Assembly: GCA_030035585.1 (NCBI GenBank)
Contig: CM057466.1
Span: 58,411,233-58,475,232 of the forward strand
Direction of reading: 5' to 3'
DNA: 64,000 nucleotides
From: Dugong dugon
Lineage: Eukaryota > Chordata > Mammalia > Sirenia > Dugongidae
The notes beneath the pieces were generated by a model. The model did no database searches. It was not told the origin of the DNA and saw only the letters and a list, made by a program, of their open reading frames with translations. Below are positions 33,875 through 46,256 of the stretch, piece after piece. The position numbers and the translations under genes were made by a program. The stretch's first letter is position 1; the number at the start of each line of letters is the position of its first letter.

Positions 33875-34320
33875 ATCAGGGAAGGCCTCCATGAGGGGGT
33901 GATATTTGAGCAGAGACTTGATAGAGGCAGGGAATAGCATCTACCCACCCACCTGCAAGGGCCAAGTCAGAACATGACCAGATGCTGGACGAATAGCTGG
34001 GAAGACCAGGGAGCGACAAGGAGGGTAGGGGATGAGGTCAGGGAGGTGGCCAAGAGCTGGGACCCTCGTGCCTTACAGGTATGGTAAGAAAAACAGGTTT
34101 CTTTCCACCAGTGAAGGAAAGCCAATGTCTTGTTTCGAACTTTTGAGGGCCACAATCTGATTCCCATTTTAAAGGCTCATTCTCCATACTGTGCATTAAA
34201 CAGACTGGGGGGAAAGGAGGAAGGCAAACGCAGGCAGCAGCAAACCATTAGGAGGCCACTGCTAGAGATGATGGTCACGTGGACTAGGGCAACAGCAACA
34301 AAAGAAGTGACACCTTATCA
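33875..34320 (+). mobile_element. Ancient mammal-wide repeat (CR1/L2-like, family uncertain)
   Basis: It shares family wording: 'aggcctccatgagggggtga', 'gatgaggtcagggaggtggc', and 'ggtcacgtggactagggcaa' late in the element. Confidence 0.6.
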
Positions 34321-34324
34321 TAGG

Positions 34325-34825
34325 GCTTTTACCATTTTATGTAACACATTCAGACATCTTTTCCATTCACCTAATTTGAAGCATTGTGTACACCTGCTGC
34401 TTCAAGAGCAAGAATTTGGATCTCTGCCTAAAGGTTTCCATGACTGTTAATATGTTTTCACAATACAGAGGGGTGAGGCCTTTCAACAGGTTACCTGGTG
34501 CAGATAAAATTCATGACAACTAATTTTTCCATACTTATCCAGGTGGTTTGAAGACAACGTAAAGACAAGAGCTACAACTTTGGTGCTTCTTTGTGCTTTT
34601 GTCACCTTTTGAAATATTTTCAAAAATCACTTCTTCAGTAAGAAATGAAACTACAATTTTAAATCCTAGTTAGCTCTGCTACAACTGAGGGTGGTTTACT
34701 AGGAAGAGATGGCAAAAGCAATGGAATCATACCTGGTTCTGGGCACTAGAAAGTATAATCTTACAGCATCTACATGGCTACCCAAATCTTTTGAAATTAT
34801 AAATAGCTCTCTTCACTCTCAAGGA
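34325..34825. other. Intronic sequence, no recognised feature
   Basis: I see no exon or clear repeat. Confidence 0.35.
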
Positions 34826-34829
34826 ACTT

Positions 34830-35160
34830 TCCAGCAATTGTTGATGTTGTTGTAAGCTGTTGTGGAGTTGGCCATGACTCATGGTGAACCCAGGCACAAT
34901 GGAACAAAATGCTGCTCAGTTCTGCACCATCCCATGATTGGTTGCGGATCAAACCATTGTGATCCACAAGGTTTCCACTGGCCAATTTTTGGAAGTCAAT
35001 CACCAGGCCTTTTTTCCTAGTCTGTCTTTATCCAGATGCTCCGCTGAAATCTGTTCAGAATCATTATTGTTGTTGTTGTTAGTTGCTGTTGAGTCGGCTC
35101 TGATTCATGGAGACCTTATGTATAACAGAATAAAACACTGCCCAGTCCTGTGCAATTAGC
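34830..35160 (-). mobile_element. RTE LINE 3' fragments
   Basis: Antisense RTE 3' wording ('ttgttgtaagctgttgtgga', 'cctagtctgtctttatccag', 'gctccgctgaaatctgttca') is followed at about 35065 by a second RTE-type tail ('ttgttgttagttgctgttga', 'aacactgcccagtcctgtgc'). Confidence 0.75.
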
Positions 35161-35269
35161 TGACTAAATTTAATCAGTACCTCTAAGGGATGGACAAACT
35201 TCATCCATTTCACTGTGCTGTGTCCTTTATTCTAGTATAACCTATGTCACAGAGGTGGGGCAGGGAAGG

Positions 35270-35475
35270 ATATTCAAGTGTCCTTTGTATAGAGGAAAGA
35301 ATGTAGGGTTTGTGGCCAGGCAAAACTGGATTCATACCCCAACTCTCAAGTTAATTTGTAACAGGAACTCAGTTTTCTCATTTATAAAACAGAGATAAAA
35401 ATGCTCATAAGCCTGCTGAGAAGATTAAAGAATGAATATACAGTACTTGGGGCAGTACATGATACATCAAAAACA
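35270..35475 (+). mobile_element. MIR SINE relic
   Basis: Diverged MIR: 'gtgtctgg'-like core lost, but 'caaaactggattcatacccc', 'gttttctcatttataaaaca' and 'agattaaagaatgaatatac' are in MIR order. Confidence 0.6.
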
Positions 35476-35479
35476 ACAA

Positions 35480-35810
35480 TATGTAATAACTGTCCCTCTT
35501 TTGGCTTCTCTACATAAGAATAGAAGCCATTAAGGAAAAGATTAATAAATACACCTACATAAAATGCACTGGTTAAAAAATACCATAAAATTAACAATTT
35601 GGGGAAAAAATACTAGCAACTTGTAAAACAGGCTAGAGTTTAATATTCTAAATGTATAATAATGTTTACAAATCAGTAAGAAAAAAATCAACTCCCTGAT
35701 AGAAAAACAGAGGGAAAAAACAGGTATTTTCTGTCTTCCTCTCTCTTATACACAAAAACACATACACACAGAAAATACAAATGGCCACTAAGCATATAAA
35801 CAATTATTTA
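35480..35810. other. Intronic sequence, A-rich, no recognised feature
   Basis: I see nothing beyond A-rich composition and a short CA-rich tract near 35750-35775. Confidence 0.4.
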
Positions 35811-36139
35811 GAGAGGCAGTCTAAGATGGCAGTGTAATCAGATGACTCATAACGTACCTCTTACAAGAAAGACTCAAGAAAACAAGTGAATCAGATATAC
35901 ATGACAACTTTGGAACCCTCAGCATCAAAGGCAAGGCTGAAGAATTGGACCAGGTGCCAAGTGGAAGGAAACACTGTACAAAAACAGTGGACACGGGGAA
36001 TTACAGGTCTCTGGAGTCCTACCAGATGGACCTGCACAGCATGGCCATATTAAGACAAAGCAAGCAGCATTCCAAGCCAAAGTCCCCATCACCTGGTGCA
36101 GACAAGCAGGAGTTACTCTGCACCCATGTCCAGAGCCAG

Positions 36140-36905
36140 GCAGGAGTGCTCCCTCTCTGCCAGGCCACCAGCACTGGGGGGTCATGGGAAGGTGGTGCCC
36201 ACGTCTCTGCCTCGCCACCATGCTGGGGGCCCATGGATCAGTAGCATCCTCTCATCTGCTCAACCAGCCAGGCCTGGAACACGCAATCTGGTGGCACCTG
36301 CTTCTCGACCCAGCCACGCATGCCAGGAGCCCACTGATGGGCGGGGACCCTCTTATGTTGATCCACCCATGCTGGGAGCCTGTGGTCCAGCAGGACTCCT
36401 CTTCTACCCACCTACCCAAGCGGGGGCGCCGCAGACCAGCAGTGCTCACACCTAAGCCCAGACACCCGAGCCAGGGCCTGCAGACTGGTGGCATCTGCTT
36501 CTCTGCCTGATCACCAGCCCTGCAGGTCCAGAAACTGGTGGCACCCCTTCTTCTGCCCAATCAACTGCACTGGGGGCCCACGAACCAGCAGTGTCTGCTG
36601 CTCTGCCCAGCCACTGTTGCCAGGAGCCTGTGAATCAGAGGCACCTAGTCCTACACCCAGCCACCCACACCACGGGCCTAAAGACCAGTGGCACCTCCCA
36701 CTCCGTCCAGCCACCCGTGTCAGGGATCCACAGACCAGTGGCACTTTCTACTCCCTCTGGCCACCTGCGCCGCGGGCCTAAAGACTGGCAGCACACCCTT
36801 CCCTGCATCACGCTCTAACAGATAGGGGACCGCCCTCCTAGCGGGAACCTGTGCACTGGTGGCATTCCCCCTACCTCGCCACCCCACACTGCCCCCCACT
36901 GCAAC
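36140..36905 (+). repeat. 50-bp tandem monomers in L1-A 5' UTR
   Basis: Units of 47-50 bp start near 36140, 36194, 36241, 36290, 36341, 36390, 36439, 36488, 36538, 36588, 36638, 36688, 36738 and 36788, and decay after 36840. The last nine are almost exactly 49-50 bp apart. A unit reads roughly gtggcacctnctnctctgcc, then cagccac, a tgccaggagcctg block and agacca. Being in the 5' UTR they probably acted as promoter repeats, as in mouse L1 monomers (inference). Long open frames on both strands here come from the GC-rich repeat. Confidence 0.88.
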
Positions 36906-37081
36906 CGGAGGCACGTACCCACTCCAACCAACTCCATGCAGCCCTGCTCGCCCAGGACCATCAGTGAGAGCTTCTGTACCACCCACCCGGTGACCGATGA
37001 CTTGGGCACCTTGTCCTGATCACCTGGAAACCGGCAGTGCACGTACGCAACACTGAACCCAGCAACCACTAAGAACACTCC

Positions 37082-37603
37082 TGTCTTGGTTATCTAGTGC
37101 TGCTATAACACAAACACCACAAACGGACGGCTCTATCAAAGAGAAATTTATTCTCTCACAGTCTAGGAGGCTACAAGTCCAAATTCAGTGCATCAGCTCC
37201 AGGAGAAAGCTTTCTCTCTCTGTCGGCTCTGGAGGAAGGTCCTTGTCATCAATCTTCCCCTGGTCAAGGAGCTTCTCTGCACAGGGACCCCCGGTCCAAA
37301 GAACGTGCTATTCTCCTAGCTCTTGTTTCTTGGGGGTGTGAGGCCCCTTGTCTCTCTGCTTGCTTCTCTCTTTTATATCTCAAAAGAGATTGGTTCAAAA
37401 CACAATCCAATCTTGTAGATTGCGTCCTGCCTCAATAACTTAACTACCGCTAATCCCATCCCATCAACATCACAGAGATAGGATTTACAACACAGGAAAA
37501 TCACATGAGATGACAAAATGGTGGACAATCACACAATACTGGGAATCATGGCCTATTCAAATTGATACATGTATTTTTGGGGAACACAATTCAATCTATG
37601 ACA
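37082..37603 (-). mobile_element. MaLR-like solo LTR, module type II, in L1-A 5' UTR
   Basis: It runs from tgtcttgg to tctatgaca on the plus strand, with the type II middle (tttatatctcaaaagagatt). Target duplication actcc/gctcc with one mismatch. It separates the L1 promoter repeats from ORF1. Confidence 0.92.
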
Positions 37604-37926
37604 GCTCCCTACACCCATGCCTAGGTGACCAGCCGCACAGACACATCACCTCACCAGCAACACCAGCTACATCCTCAGTCGCTCTGCAAGACCAGCGAAC
37701 AGAGACCTGTGCTCTCACACCCAGCCACTGCTCTACCCACCTGGAGACAGGTAGTGAGAGCTCCAGTGTGGCCAGACTAGCAACCAGAGTAGCATTCATG
37801 CCCCACCAACCTGGATATACCAAATGAAACAAAACAAAAAATCAGGACGCAGCAAACAAACATATAATAAATCAATAAATATAATAACACCCTAATGCCT
37901 CTTGACAAAAGACAGTATCAAATCAC

Positions 37927-38960
37927 ATGAAGAAGCAGGACAAGATGGCTCCAGCAAGTAACCAAAATAAAGAAAGAGAAAACCATCCAGAGGATGAAAT
38001 GATAATGAAACTACCTGATAATGAATTCAAAAGACTAATATATAGGTTTCTCCAAGAGATCAAAAAAAACTCTTACAAAACCAAGGAAAAAAACAGTCAA
38101 AATCAAGAAAAACACAAAAAAATAGAAGAATTGAGGAAAACAATACAAGAACAAGATGATGAAATAAATAGATAATTAGAAACATACAAAAACAGCAACT
38201 AGAAATCCAAAAGATTAACAATAAAATTTCAGAAATAGACAACTGAATAGTACAACACAGGAGCAGAATTGAATCAACGGAAGACAGAATCAGTGAAATA
38301 GAGGACAAATCCCCTGACACCAATTTGTTTGAGGAAAAATAAGAAAGAAGAATGAAGAACAATGAAGAAAGCCTAAGAATTACGTGGGACACTATCAAGA
38401 GGAAAAATTTACACGTGATAGGAATTCCAGAACAGGAGGAGGCAAAACAAACAAACAAAAAAAAACACAGAGAGACTTGCCAAAGATTTGCTGGCAGAAA
38501 ACTTCTCTAATATTATGAAAGTCAAGAAGGTATCCATCCAAGAAGCTCAATGAATCCCATACAGTATGATCCCAAAAGAAAGTAACCAAGACATACCATA
38601 ATCAAACTTGCTGAAATAAAAGACAAAGAAAGAATCCTGAGAGCAGCCCAAGAAAAACGAAAAGTCACCTATAAAAGTCACCTATAAAGGGGAAACAGAA
38701 AGACTAAGCTTTGATTACTCAGCAGAAACCACGTAGTCAAGAAGGCAATGGGATGATATACATACAACTTTGAAAGAAAAAAAATTACCAAACAAGAATT
38801 ATACACCCAGCAAAACTGTCTCTCAATGGCAAAATCAGGACATTTCCAGATAAACAGAAACTCGGGGAATTTGTAAAAACCTAGACCAAACTTATATGAA
38901 ATATTAAAGGGAGTCCTTTAGACAGAAAACCAACAACATTAGACAACAACTTGAGATTAG
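37927..38960 (+). pseudogene. L1-A ORF1 remnant
   Basis: The ATG at 37927 opens an ORF1 N-terminus rich in Lys/Glu/Gln (coiled-coil-like, ending IQEQDDEINR), which stops at 38175. Later pieces correspond to the RNA-binding C-terminal part ('gactaagctttgattactca', then a premature tag in 'accacgtagtcaagaag'). Several stops and frameshifts make it non-functional. L1 ORF1 proteins bind L1 RNA as trimers. Confidence 0.85.
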
Positions 38961-39375
38961 GACACAGAACAGCATCAGCCAGATACCAACCCAGATAAAG
39001 AATTTTCAAAAATAAAACAAAGCTGAAAGACTGAAAACGGAACCAGAGACGTCAATCTGCAAATGATGACAACATCAAAACATAAAGGGGAAGTATATGG
39101 AGTAGTTATAGAACTTTCATATGGAGAAGAAACCAAGGCAATATCAAGAAATAAAAGACTGCTTTAAACTTAGGAAGGTAAAGGTAAATTTCAAGGTAAC
39201 CACAAAGAAAGTTAACAAACATACTCATTAAAATAAAAAAGCATAAAGACTCAGCAAACACAAAATCAACAACAACAAAAGAAATGAAAAGAAAATCCAC
39301 AAACAAAAAGAACTCAGCATAGAAAATTAAGCAGAACAAAGAAATCATCAACACCACAAAAAAAAGCAAAACAAA

Positions 39376-42300
39376 ATGACAGCAATAAACTCATATCTAT
39401 TGATAAGCACACTGAATATAAATGGCTTAAATGCACCTATAGAGAGACAGAGAGTGACAGAATGGATAAAAAAACACAGCACATCAATATGCTATCTAGA
39501 AGAGACACAACTTAGACACAAAGACATAAATAAACTAAAATGCAAAGGATGGAACAAATATATCAAGCAAACAATAATGAAAAAGAGCAGGAGTGGCAAC
39601 ACTAATCTCTGATAAAATAGACTTTAAGGCAAAATCCATTATAAATGATTAAAAAAAAAAAAAAAAAAAACCAAACTCATTGCTGTCGAGTCGATTCGGA
39701 CTCATAGTGACCCTACAGGACAGAGCAGAACTGCCTTAGAGAGTTTCCAAGGAGCACCTGGTGGATTCAAACTGCTGACCTTTTGGTTAGCAGCTGTAGC
39801 TCTTAACCACTACGCCACCAGAGTTCCCATAAATGATAAGGAAGGACATTATATAAGGATTAAAGGGTCAATCCACCAAGAGGACATAACCATAAAAAAC
39901 ATATACGCATCCAATGACAAGGCTCCAAAATATACAAAACAAACTCTAATAGCATTGAAGAGAGAAATAGACAGTTCCACAATAATAGTAGGAGACTTTA
40001 ACACACAACTTTTGGTGAAGGACAGAACATCTAGAAAGAAACTCAACAAAGCTACAGAATATCTAAATGCCACAATCAACCAACCTGACCTCACAGACAT
40101 ACACAGAACACTCCACCCAACAGCAGCAAAGTAGACATTCTTTTCCAATGCACATTCTCCAGAATAGATCACATTTTAGGTAACACACTAAGCTTCAATA
40201 AAATCCAAAACATCAAAATAATACAAAGTATCTTTTCTGATTACAATGCTATAAATGTAGAAATCAATAACAGGAAGAGGAAGGGAAAAAAATCAAATAC
40301 ATGGAAACTGAATAACATCTTGCTTAAAAAACCACTGGGTAATAGGTACATCAAAAATGAAATAAAATAATTCCTAGAATGAAAACATAACATCAAAACC
40401 TTTGAGACACAGTAAAAGCAGTGCTCAGAGGTCAATTTATAGTAATAAAAGCACACACTGAGAAAGAAGAAAGGGCCAAAATCCAATACCTTAATACTAC
40501 AACTCAAACAAGTAGAAACAGAGCAGCAAAAGAAGCCCACAATCACTAGAAGAAAGGAAATAATAAAGGTTAGAGCAGAAATAAATTAAACAGAGAACAG
40601 AAAAACAATAGAAAGAATCAAGACCAGAAGCTGGTTCTTAAAAGAATCAACAAACCACTGGCCTAACTGACAAAAACAAAGCAGAAGAAGCAAATAATCC
40701 AAACAAGAAATGAGATGGGTGACATTACAATAGAACCAACTGAAACAAAAAGGATCGTAACAGAATACTGTGGAAAAACTGTACTCCAACAAATTTGAAA
40801 ATCTAGAGGAAATGCACAAAATTCTAGAAACACATTACCTACCTAAAATAACACAAACTGAGGTAGAAAAACTGAACAGACCCATAACAAAAGAGAGAAG
40901 AGGTAATTAAAAAAAAAAAAAACTCAACAAAAAAAAAGCCTTGGCCCGGACAGCTTCACTGGAGAATTCTACCAAACATTCAGAGAAGATCTCACACCAA
41001 TACTACTCAAACTATTTCAGAGCATAGAAAAGGAATGAATACTCCAAAATTCATTCTTTAAAGTCAATATAACCCTGATACCAAAGTCAGGCAAAGACAC
41101 CACAAAAAAGAAAATTACAGGCCAACATCCCTCATCAATACAGATGCAAAAATTCTCAACAAAATTCCAGCCAATAGAATTCCACAGCATATTAAAAAAA
41201 TAAAACATCATGACCAAGTGGGATTCATATTAAGTATGCAAGGGTGGTTTAACATTAGAAAATCAACACAATCCACCACATAAATAAAACAAAAGAATCA
41301 TATGATATCTCAATCGACGCAGAAAAGGCATTTGACAAAGTCCAACACCCATTCCTGGTAAAAATTCTCAGCAAAATAAGAATAGAAAGGAATTTTCCCT
41401 ACATAATAAAGGGCATTTATACAAAACCAAAAGTCAACATCATTCTCAATGGAGAGAGACTGAAAGCATTCCCCATGACCTGGAACTTGATAAAGATGCT
41501 CTTTATCATCACTCTTATTCTACATCATGCTGGAAGTCCTAGCTACAGCAATAAGGCAAGAAAAATAAAGGGCATCCAAATTGATAAGGAAGAGGTACAA
41601 CCATCCTTATTCACAGATGATGTGATCCTATACATAGAAAACCCCAAAGAATTCACAAGAAAGCTACTTGAAACTAATAGAAAGTTTCAGCAAAGTAGCA
41701 AGATACCAGATTAACATACAAAAATCAGTTGGATTCCTCTACACTAAAGAGAACTTTGAAAAGGAAATCAGAAAATCAATACCATTTACAATATTCCCCC
41801 AAAAAGATAACATACTTAGGAATAAATCTAACCAGATAAAATACTTAGCAATAAACCTAACTAGGGACATAAAAGACCTATACAAAGAAAACTACAAAAC
41901 ACTACTGCAAGAAACCAAGAGACCTACATAAATGGAAAAACCTACCATGCTCATGAATAAGAAGACCCAACATTGTGAAAATGTTAATACTGCCCAAAGC
42001 CATCTACAGATACAATGCAATCTTGATCCAAATTCCAACAGCATTCTTTAACCAGATAGAGAAACTAATCACTAACTTTATATGGAAAGGCAAAGGCCTT
42101 GGATAAGTAAAGCATTACTGAACAAGAGGAACAAAGTGGGAGGCCTCACACTACCTGATCTCAGAACCTACCATAGAGCTATGGTTGTCAAAACAGTTTG
42201 GTATTGGTACAACAACAGACACACAGGCCAAAAGAACAGAACTGAAAATCCAGACATTAAATCCATCCATCTACAGGCAGCTGATATTTGACAAAGAGCC

Positions 42301-42835
42301 AAAGTCTATTAACTGGGGAAAACACAGTTTCTTTAAAATTGGTGCTGGCATAACTGGATGTCCATCTGTAAAAAAATGAAACAAGATCCATATCTCACAC
42401 CATATACAAAAACAAACTCAAAATGGATCAAAGACCTAAATATAAAACTTAAAACTTAAAGATCATGGACAAAAAAATAGGGACAATGCTAGGGACCCTA
42501 ATGTGGCATAATACAAAACAAATCATAACAACGCACAAACACCAGAAGATAAACTTGATAACTGGGAGCTCCTAAAAATTAAACACTTACGCTCATCAAA
42601 AGACTTCACCAAGAGTAAAAAGAGAACCTACAGACTGGGGGAAAAAATTGGCTACAACATACCCAACAAGGGTCTAATCTCTAAAATTTATAGAAAACTT
42701 CGATTCCTTAACAACAAAAAGATAATCCAATTAAAAAACAGGCAAAGGATACGAACAAACTTCACCAAAGAAGATATTCAGATGGCTAACAAACTAATGA
42801 TCCAGCAATCCCACTCCTAGCTATATACCCTAAAG
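39376..42835 (+). pseudogene. L1-A ORF2 remnant (endonuclease/reverse transcriptase)
   Basis: It starts MTAINSYLLISTLNINGLN, the APE-type endonuclease N-terminus. The reverse-transcriptase core is recognisable near 41200-41930, where the catalytic box reads FTDD at 41610-41621 (usually FADD), followed by VILYIENPKEFTRKLLE. An AfroSINE at 39650, many stops and a ~260-base deletion at about 42795 make it dead. Confidence 0.88.
39650..39828 (-). mobile_element. AfroSINE (short form) in L1-A ORF2
   Basis: Antisense copy beginning with a 20-base A-run (reading as an A-rich patch at 39651-39670) and ending 'cgccaccagagttccc'. Target duplication ataaatgat at 39641-39649 and 39829-39837. Confidence 0.94.
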
Positions 42836-42852
42836 AAATAAGAGCCATGCTT

Positions 42853-43600
42853 TTTCCTGCGTCTACTGCAAGAAAGAAGACCATTCTCAGCAACCAGACT
42901 GTCAACACTCCAGAAAATGTCGACATCACTCAGAAGGGATGCACAGTTATTGTGAAGGGCCCCAGAGGAAACTTGTAGAGGGACTTTAATCACATCAATA
43001 TAGAACTCAGTCTCCCTAGAAAGAAAAAGAAGGGGCTTTGCATTGAATAATGGTGGGGAAATAGGAACTTGCTACAGTTTGCACTATCGTGGTCATGTAA
43101 GAACATGATCAAGGGCATTACACTGGGCTTCCATACAGGATGAGGTCTGTGTATGCTCACTTTCCCATCGATGTAGTTATTCAGGATAGTGAGTCTCTTG
43201 TTGAAATCCGAAACTTCTTGGGTGAAAAATACAGCCACAGGGTTCAGATGAGGCCAGGTGTTGCTTGTTCAGTATCTCAAGCCCAGAAAGATGGGCTAAT
43301 TCTTGAAGGAAATGACACTGAACTTGTGTCGAATTCAGTTGCTTTAATTCAGCAAGCCAAGACAGTTAAAAACAAGAATATCTGAAAATTTCTGTATGGT
43401 ATCTATGCTTCTGAAAAAGCAACCGTTCAACAGGCTCATGAGTAAGATCTAAGAGTTGTCCAGCTACGGAAGCAAGGCTGGATGATCCCTAAGACCTATG
43501 GTGATATTGCTAAGATGCAATTAAATTCATTTATTCATTTGGATGTTTTTATTTTTAAAATTTGTCTCTATCCTAAATACTACTAAAGCTTTGTAGCCTT
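42853..43600 (+). pseudogene. RPL9: RPL9 processed pseudogene
   Basis: An intronless copy of the large-subunit ribosomal protein L9 mRNA. The 5' leader tttttcctgcgtctactgca is of TOP type. The start codon reads AAG instead of ATG at 42874-42876. Then comes a frame for [18 protein letters not shown], an early TAG after the PRGNL block near 42976, and a net 7-base loss relative to the normal gene before residue 92. A long intact stretch from [13 protein letters not shown] (43140) reaches KTVKNKNI, where CGA has become TGA at 43381-43384. The original stop is TAA at 43443-43445, followed by a 3' UTR. No poly(A) tail is evident. It is flanked on both sides by L1-A, with a short direct repeat atgcttt at 42847-42853 and about 43616-43622. 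Confidence 0.95.
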
Positions 43601-43639
43601 TGATAAAACTGACTATGCTTTCCACCTAAAAAACTTTGG

Positions 43640-44467
43640 TAACTTTGGTGAAGGGTAAGATACTACACAATACTGGGGAAGCCAGCACTACTTGTACAAG
43701 GAAAGGTCATGGAAGCTCCACAGACACATACAAACTCCCTGAGGGACCGAACCACTGGGCTGAGGGCTGTGAGGACCACGGTCTCGGGAAACATCTAGCT
43801 CAACTGGCATACCATAATTTATAAAGAAAATGTTCTACATTCTACCTTGGTGAGTAGCGTCTGGGGTCTTAAAAGCCTGTGAGCAGCCATCTAAGATACT
43901 CTACTGGTCTCACCCCTTCAGGAGCAAGGGAGAATGAAGAAAACAAGATACAAGGAAACGATTAGTTCAAAGGACTAACGGACCACAACCACCATGGCCT
44001 CCACCAGACTGAGTCCAGTACAACTAGATGGTGACCGGCTACCAACACGGACTGCTCTGACAGGAATCACAACAGAGCGTCCCAGACAGAACTGGAGAAA
44101 AATGTAGAACAAAATTCTAACTCACAAAAAAATATCAGATTTACTGGCCTGACAGAGACTGGAGAAACCCTAAGACTATGGCCCCCGGACACCCTTTTAG
44201 CTCAGTAATGAAGTCACTCCCAAGGTTCACCGTTCAGCCAAAGATTAGACAGGCCCATAAAACAAAACGAGACTAATGGGGCACAACAGCCCAGGGCAAG
44301 GACTAGAAGGCAAGAGGGGACAGGAAAGCTGGTAATAGGGAACCCAGGGTCGAGAAGGGAGAGTGTTGACATGTCATGGGGTTGTTAACCAATGTCATAA
44401 AACAATATGTGTACTGTTTAATGAGAAACTATTTGTTCTGTAAACATTCATCTAACGTATAATTTCT
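43640..44467 (+). mobile_element. L1 3' UTR (probably end of L1-A)
   Basis: It has the standard blocks of the window's L1 3' UTR: 'gctgagggctgtgaggacca', 'gcgtctggggtcttaaaagc', 'acagaactggagaaaaatgt' and an end 'attcatctaacgtataattt'. A 62-codon open frame at 43636-43824 is incidental. Confidence 0.88.
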
Positions 44468-44471
44468 AAAA

Positions 44472-46195
44472 ATTTTACAAAAAAGAGCCGTGACACAAAT
44501 AGACATATGCATACCCATGTTCATTTCAGCATTATTCACAAGAGCAAAAAGATGGAAACAACTTAAGTGTCCATTAACGAATGAATGGATAAACAAACGG
44601 TGGTACGTACACACAACTGGATGTTATACAATGCTAAAGAATAATGACGAATCTGCGAAACATTTCACAACATGGATGAATTTGGAGGACATTATGCTGA
44701 GTGAAATAAGTCAGTCACAAAAGGACAGATATTGTATGAGACTACTATAATTAAAAAAAAAAAAAAAAACAAGAAAAGGTTTACACACAGAAAAAAAAAT
44801 TATTTGATGGTTACCAGGGATGGGAGGGAGAGGGAAAATTACTAACTAGATAGAAGACACCTGTTGATACTGGCGAAGGGAAAGGCAATAGACAATACGG
44901 AGGAAGTCAGCACAACATGACCAAGGCAAAGGAAGACACTGAGAGGAAGACAGGAATAAAAGGGCAACTTCGGTAATTACTGGAGCCCTGGTGGCACAGT
45001 GGTTAAGTGCTGCTAACCAAAAGGTCGGCAGTTCAAATCCACCAGTCGCTCCTTGGAAACCCTATGGGGCAGTTCTACTCTGTCCTATAGCACTGCTATG
45101 AGTTGGAATCAACTCAACAGCAACAGGTTTCGTTATGGTTTTTACTAATTACTGTAACATAGACAATCCTCAACAACAGTATTAACAAATGATAATTTCA
45201 TAATAGATACATAGGTAGATAAGTATGCTAAAGAGGTATGGGAGTATAAGGGAGCACACCCACACCTGCAGCTATAGGTTTGAGTGTGGATATTTCTACA
45301 TACATAATTTGTAGGTGCAGCATGTATATTAATACAGGCAATAATGCACACAAGGGGCACAGTCATGGAAACTTCTTAGACATAAACAAACACCTCACAG
45401 GACAAAGCTCCTAGGCTCGAAGGCAAAGGACCACAGACTCCAGAGACATCTCATCAATTTGCACAACATAGTTCATAAAGACAATGTTCTGCATCCTACT
45501 TTGGTGAATAGCATTTGGGGTCTTAAAAGCTTCTGAGTGGCCATCTAAGACACAATTATTGGTCTCTTGCTGTCTAGAGCAAAGGAGAGTGAAGAAAACC
45601 AAAGACTCAAGGGAGAAAATAGTCCAAGGACTAATGGACCACAGTGCCACAGCCTACATGACCCTGAGACCAGAAGAACTAGATGATGCCCAGCTATTAC
45701 TACCTACAGCTCTGACTAGGTTCACAACAGACGGTCCCAGACAGAGTGGGAAACCAATGTAGAACCAAAACTCAAATTCACAAAAAAGACCCGACTTACT
45801 GGTCTGATAGAGACTGGAGGAACCCCAGAGACTACGGCCCTTAGACGGCCTTCTGACTTGGAACTGAAGCCATCTCAGAGACCACCTTTCAGCCAAACAA
45901 TAAACAGGCCCATAAAATAAACAATAACACCCGAAGGGAACATGCTTCTTAGAACAATCAATTATATTAGATTAAAAGGACAAAATTTGCCCAAAAGTAA
46001 AGATGAGAAAGCAGGAAGGCGCAGAAAATCTGGACGAAAGGAAACAGGGAAACCAGGGCAGAAAAGGGGAGAGTGCTGACATATTATGGGGATGTAACCA
46101 ATGTCACAGAACACTTTATGTACAAACTATGGAATGGGAAACTAATTTGCTCTGTAAACTTTCACCTAAAGCACAATAAAAAATTTTTTAAAAAG
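44472..46195 (+). mobile_element. L1, 5'-truncated in ORF2 ('L1-C')
   Basis: It begins inside the ORF2 C-terminus; the frame 44490-44750 (starting MTQIDICIPMFISALF, ending SQKDRYCMRLL) matches the end of ORF2 in L1-B. The full 3' UTR follows to about 46195. An AfroSINE interrupts it at 44983-45145. Confidence 0.9.
44983..45145 (+). mobile_element. AfroSINE (short form) in L1-C
   Basis: Head gagccctggtggcacagtgg, tail 'caactcaacagcaacaggtt'. Perfect target duplication taattactg at 44974-44982 and 45146-45154. Confidence 0.95.
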
Positions 46196-46256
46196 AAAAT
46201 TAACGAATTTACAAGTTAAATAAAAGGAAAAAACTTATTTAACCTTAATAATAGAA

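Larger units (their letters stand above)
35811..44467 (+). mobile_element. Near full-length L1 ('L1-A'), broken
   Basis: It begins gagaggcagtctaagatggc, a typical L1 5' end with the caagatggc-type YY1 motif. A tandem-repeat 5' UTR, ORF1 remains, ORF2 remains and a 3' UTR ending near 44467 follow. It has been interrupted by an LTR (37082-37603), an AfroSINE (39650-39828) and an RPL9 retrocopy (about 42853-43600). Compared with the L1 at 50950 it lacks about 260 bases of ORF2 at 42795 and about 370 bases around the RPL9 copy. Whether 43640-44467 belongs to the same insertion is an inference from strand and order. Confidence 0.85.

Noticed and set aside
36019..36818. Several 70-119-codon frames on both strands
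   Set aside because: They arise from the GC-rich 50-bp tandem repeats of the L1 5' UTR, where a 50-bp period shifts frame each unit.
36140..36905. CRISPR-like or satellite array
   Set aside because: The units are contiguous, diverged and without spacers, and lie in an L1 5' UTR.
43140..43385. A functional RPL9-like gene
   Set aside because: The open stretch is only part of RPL9: the start codon is lost, there is an early stop and a net 7-base loss upstream, and a nonsense change follows.
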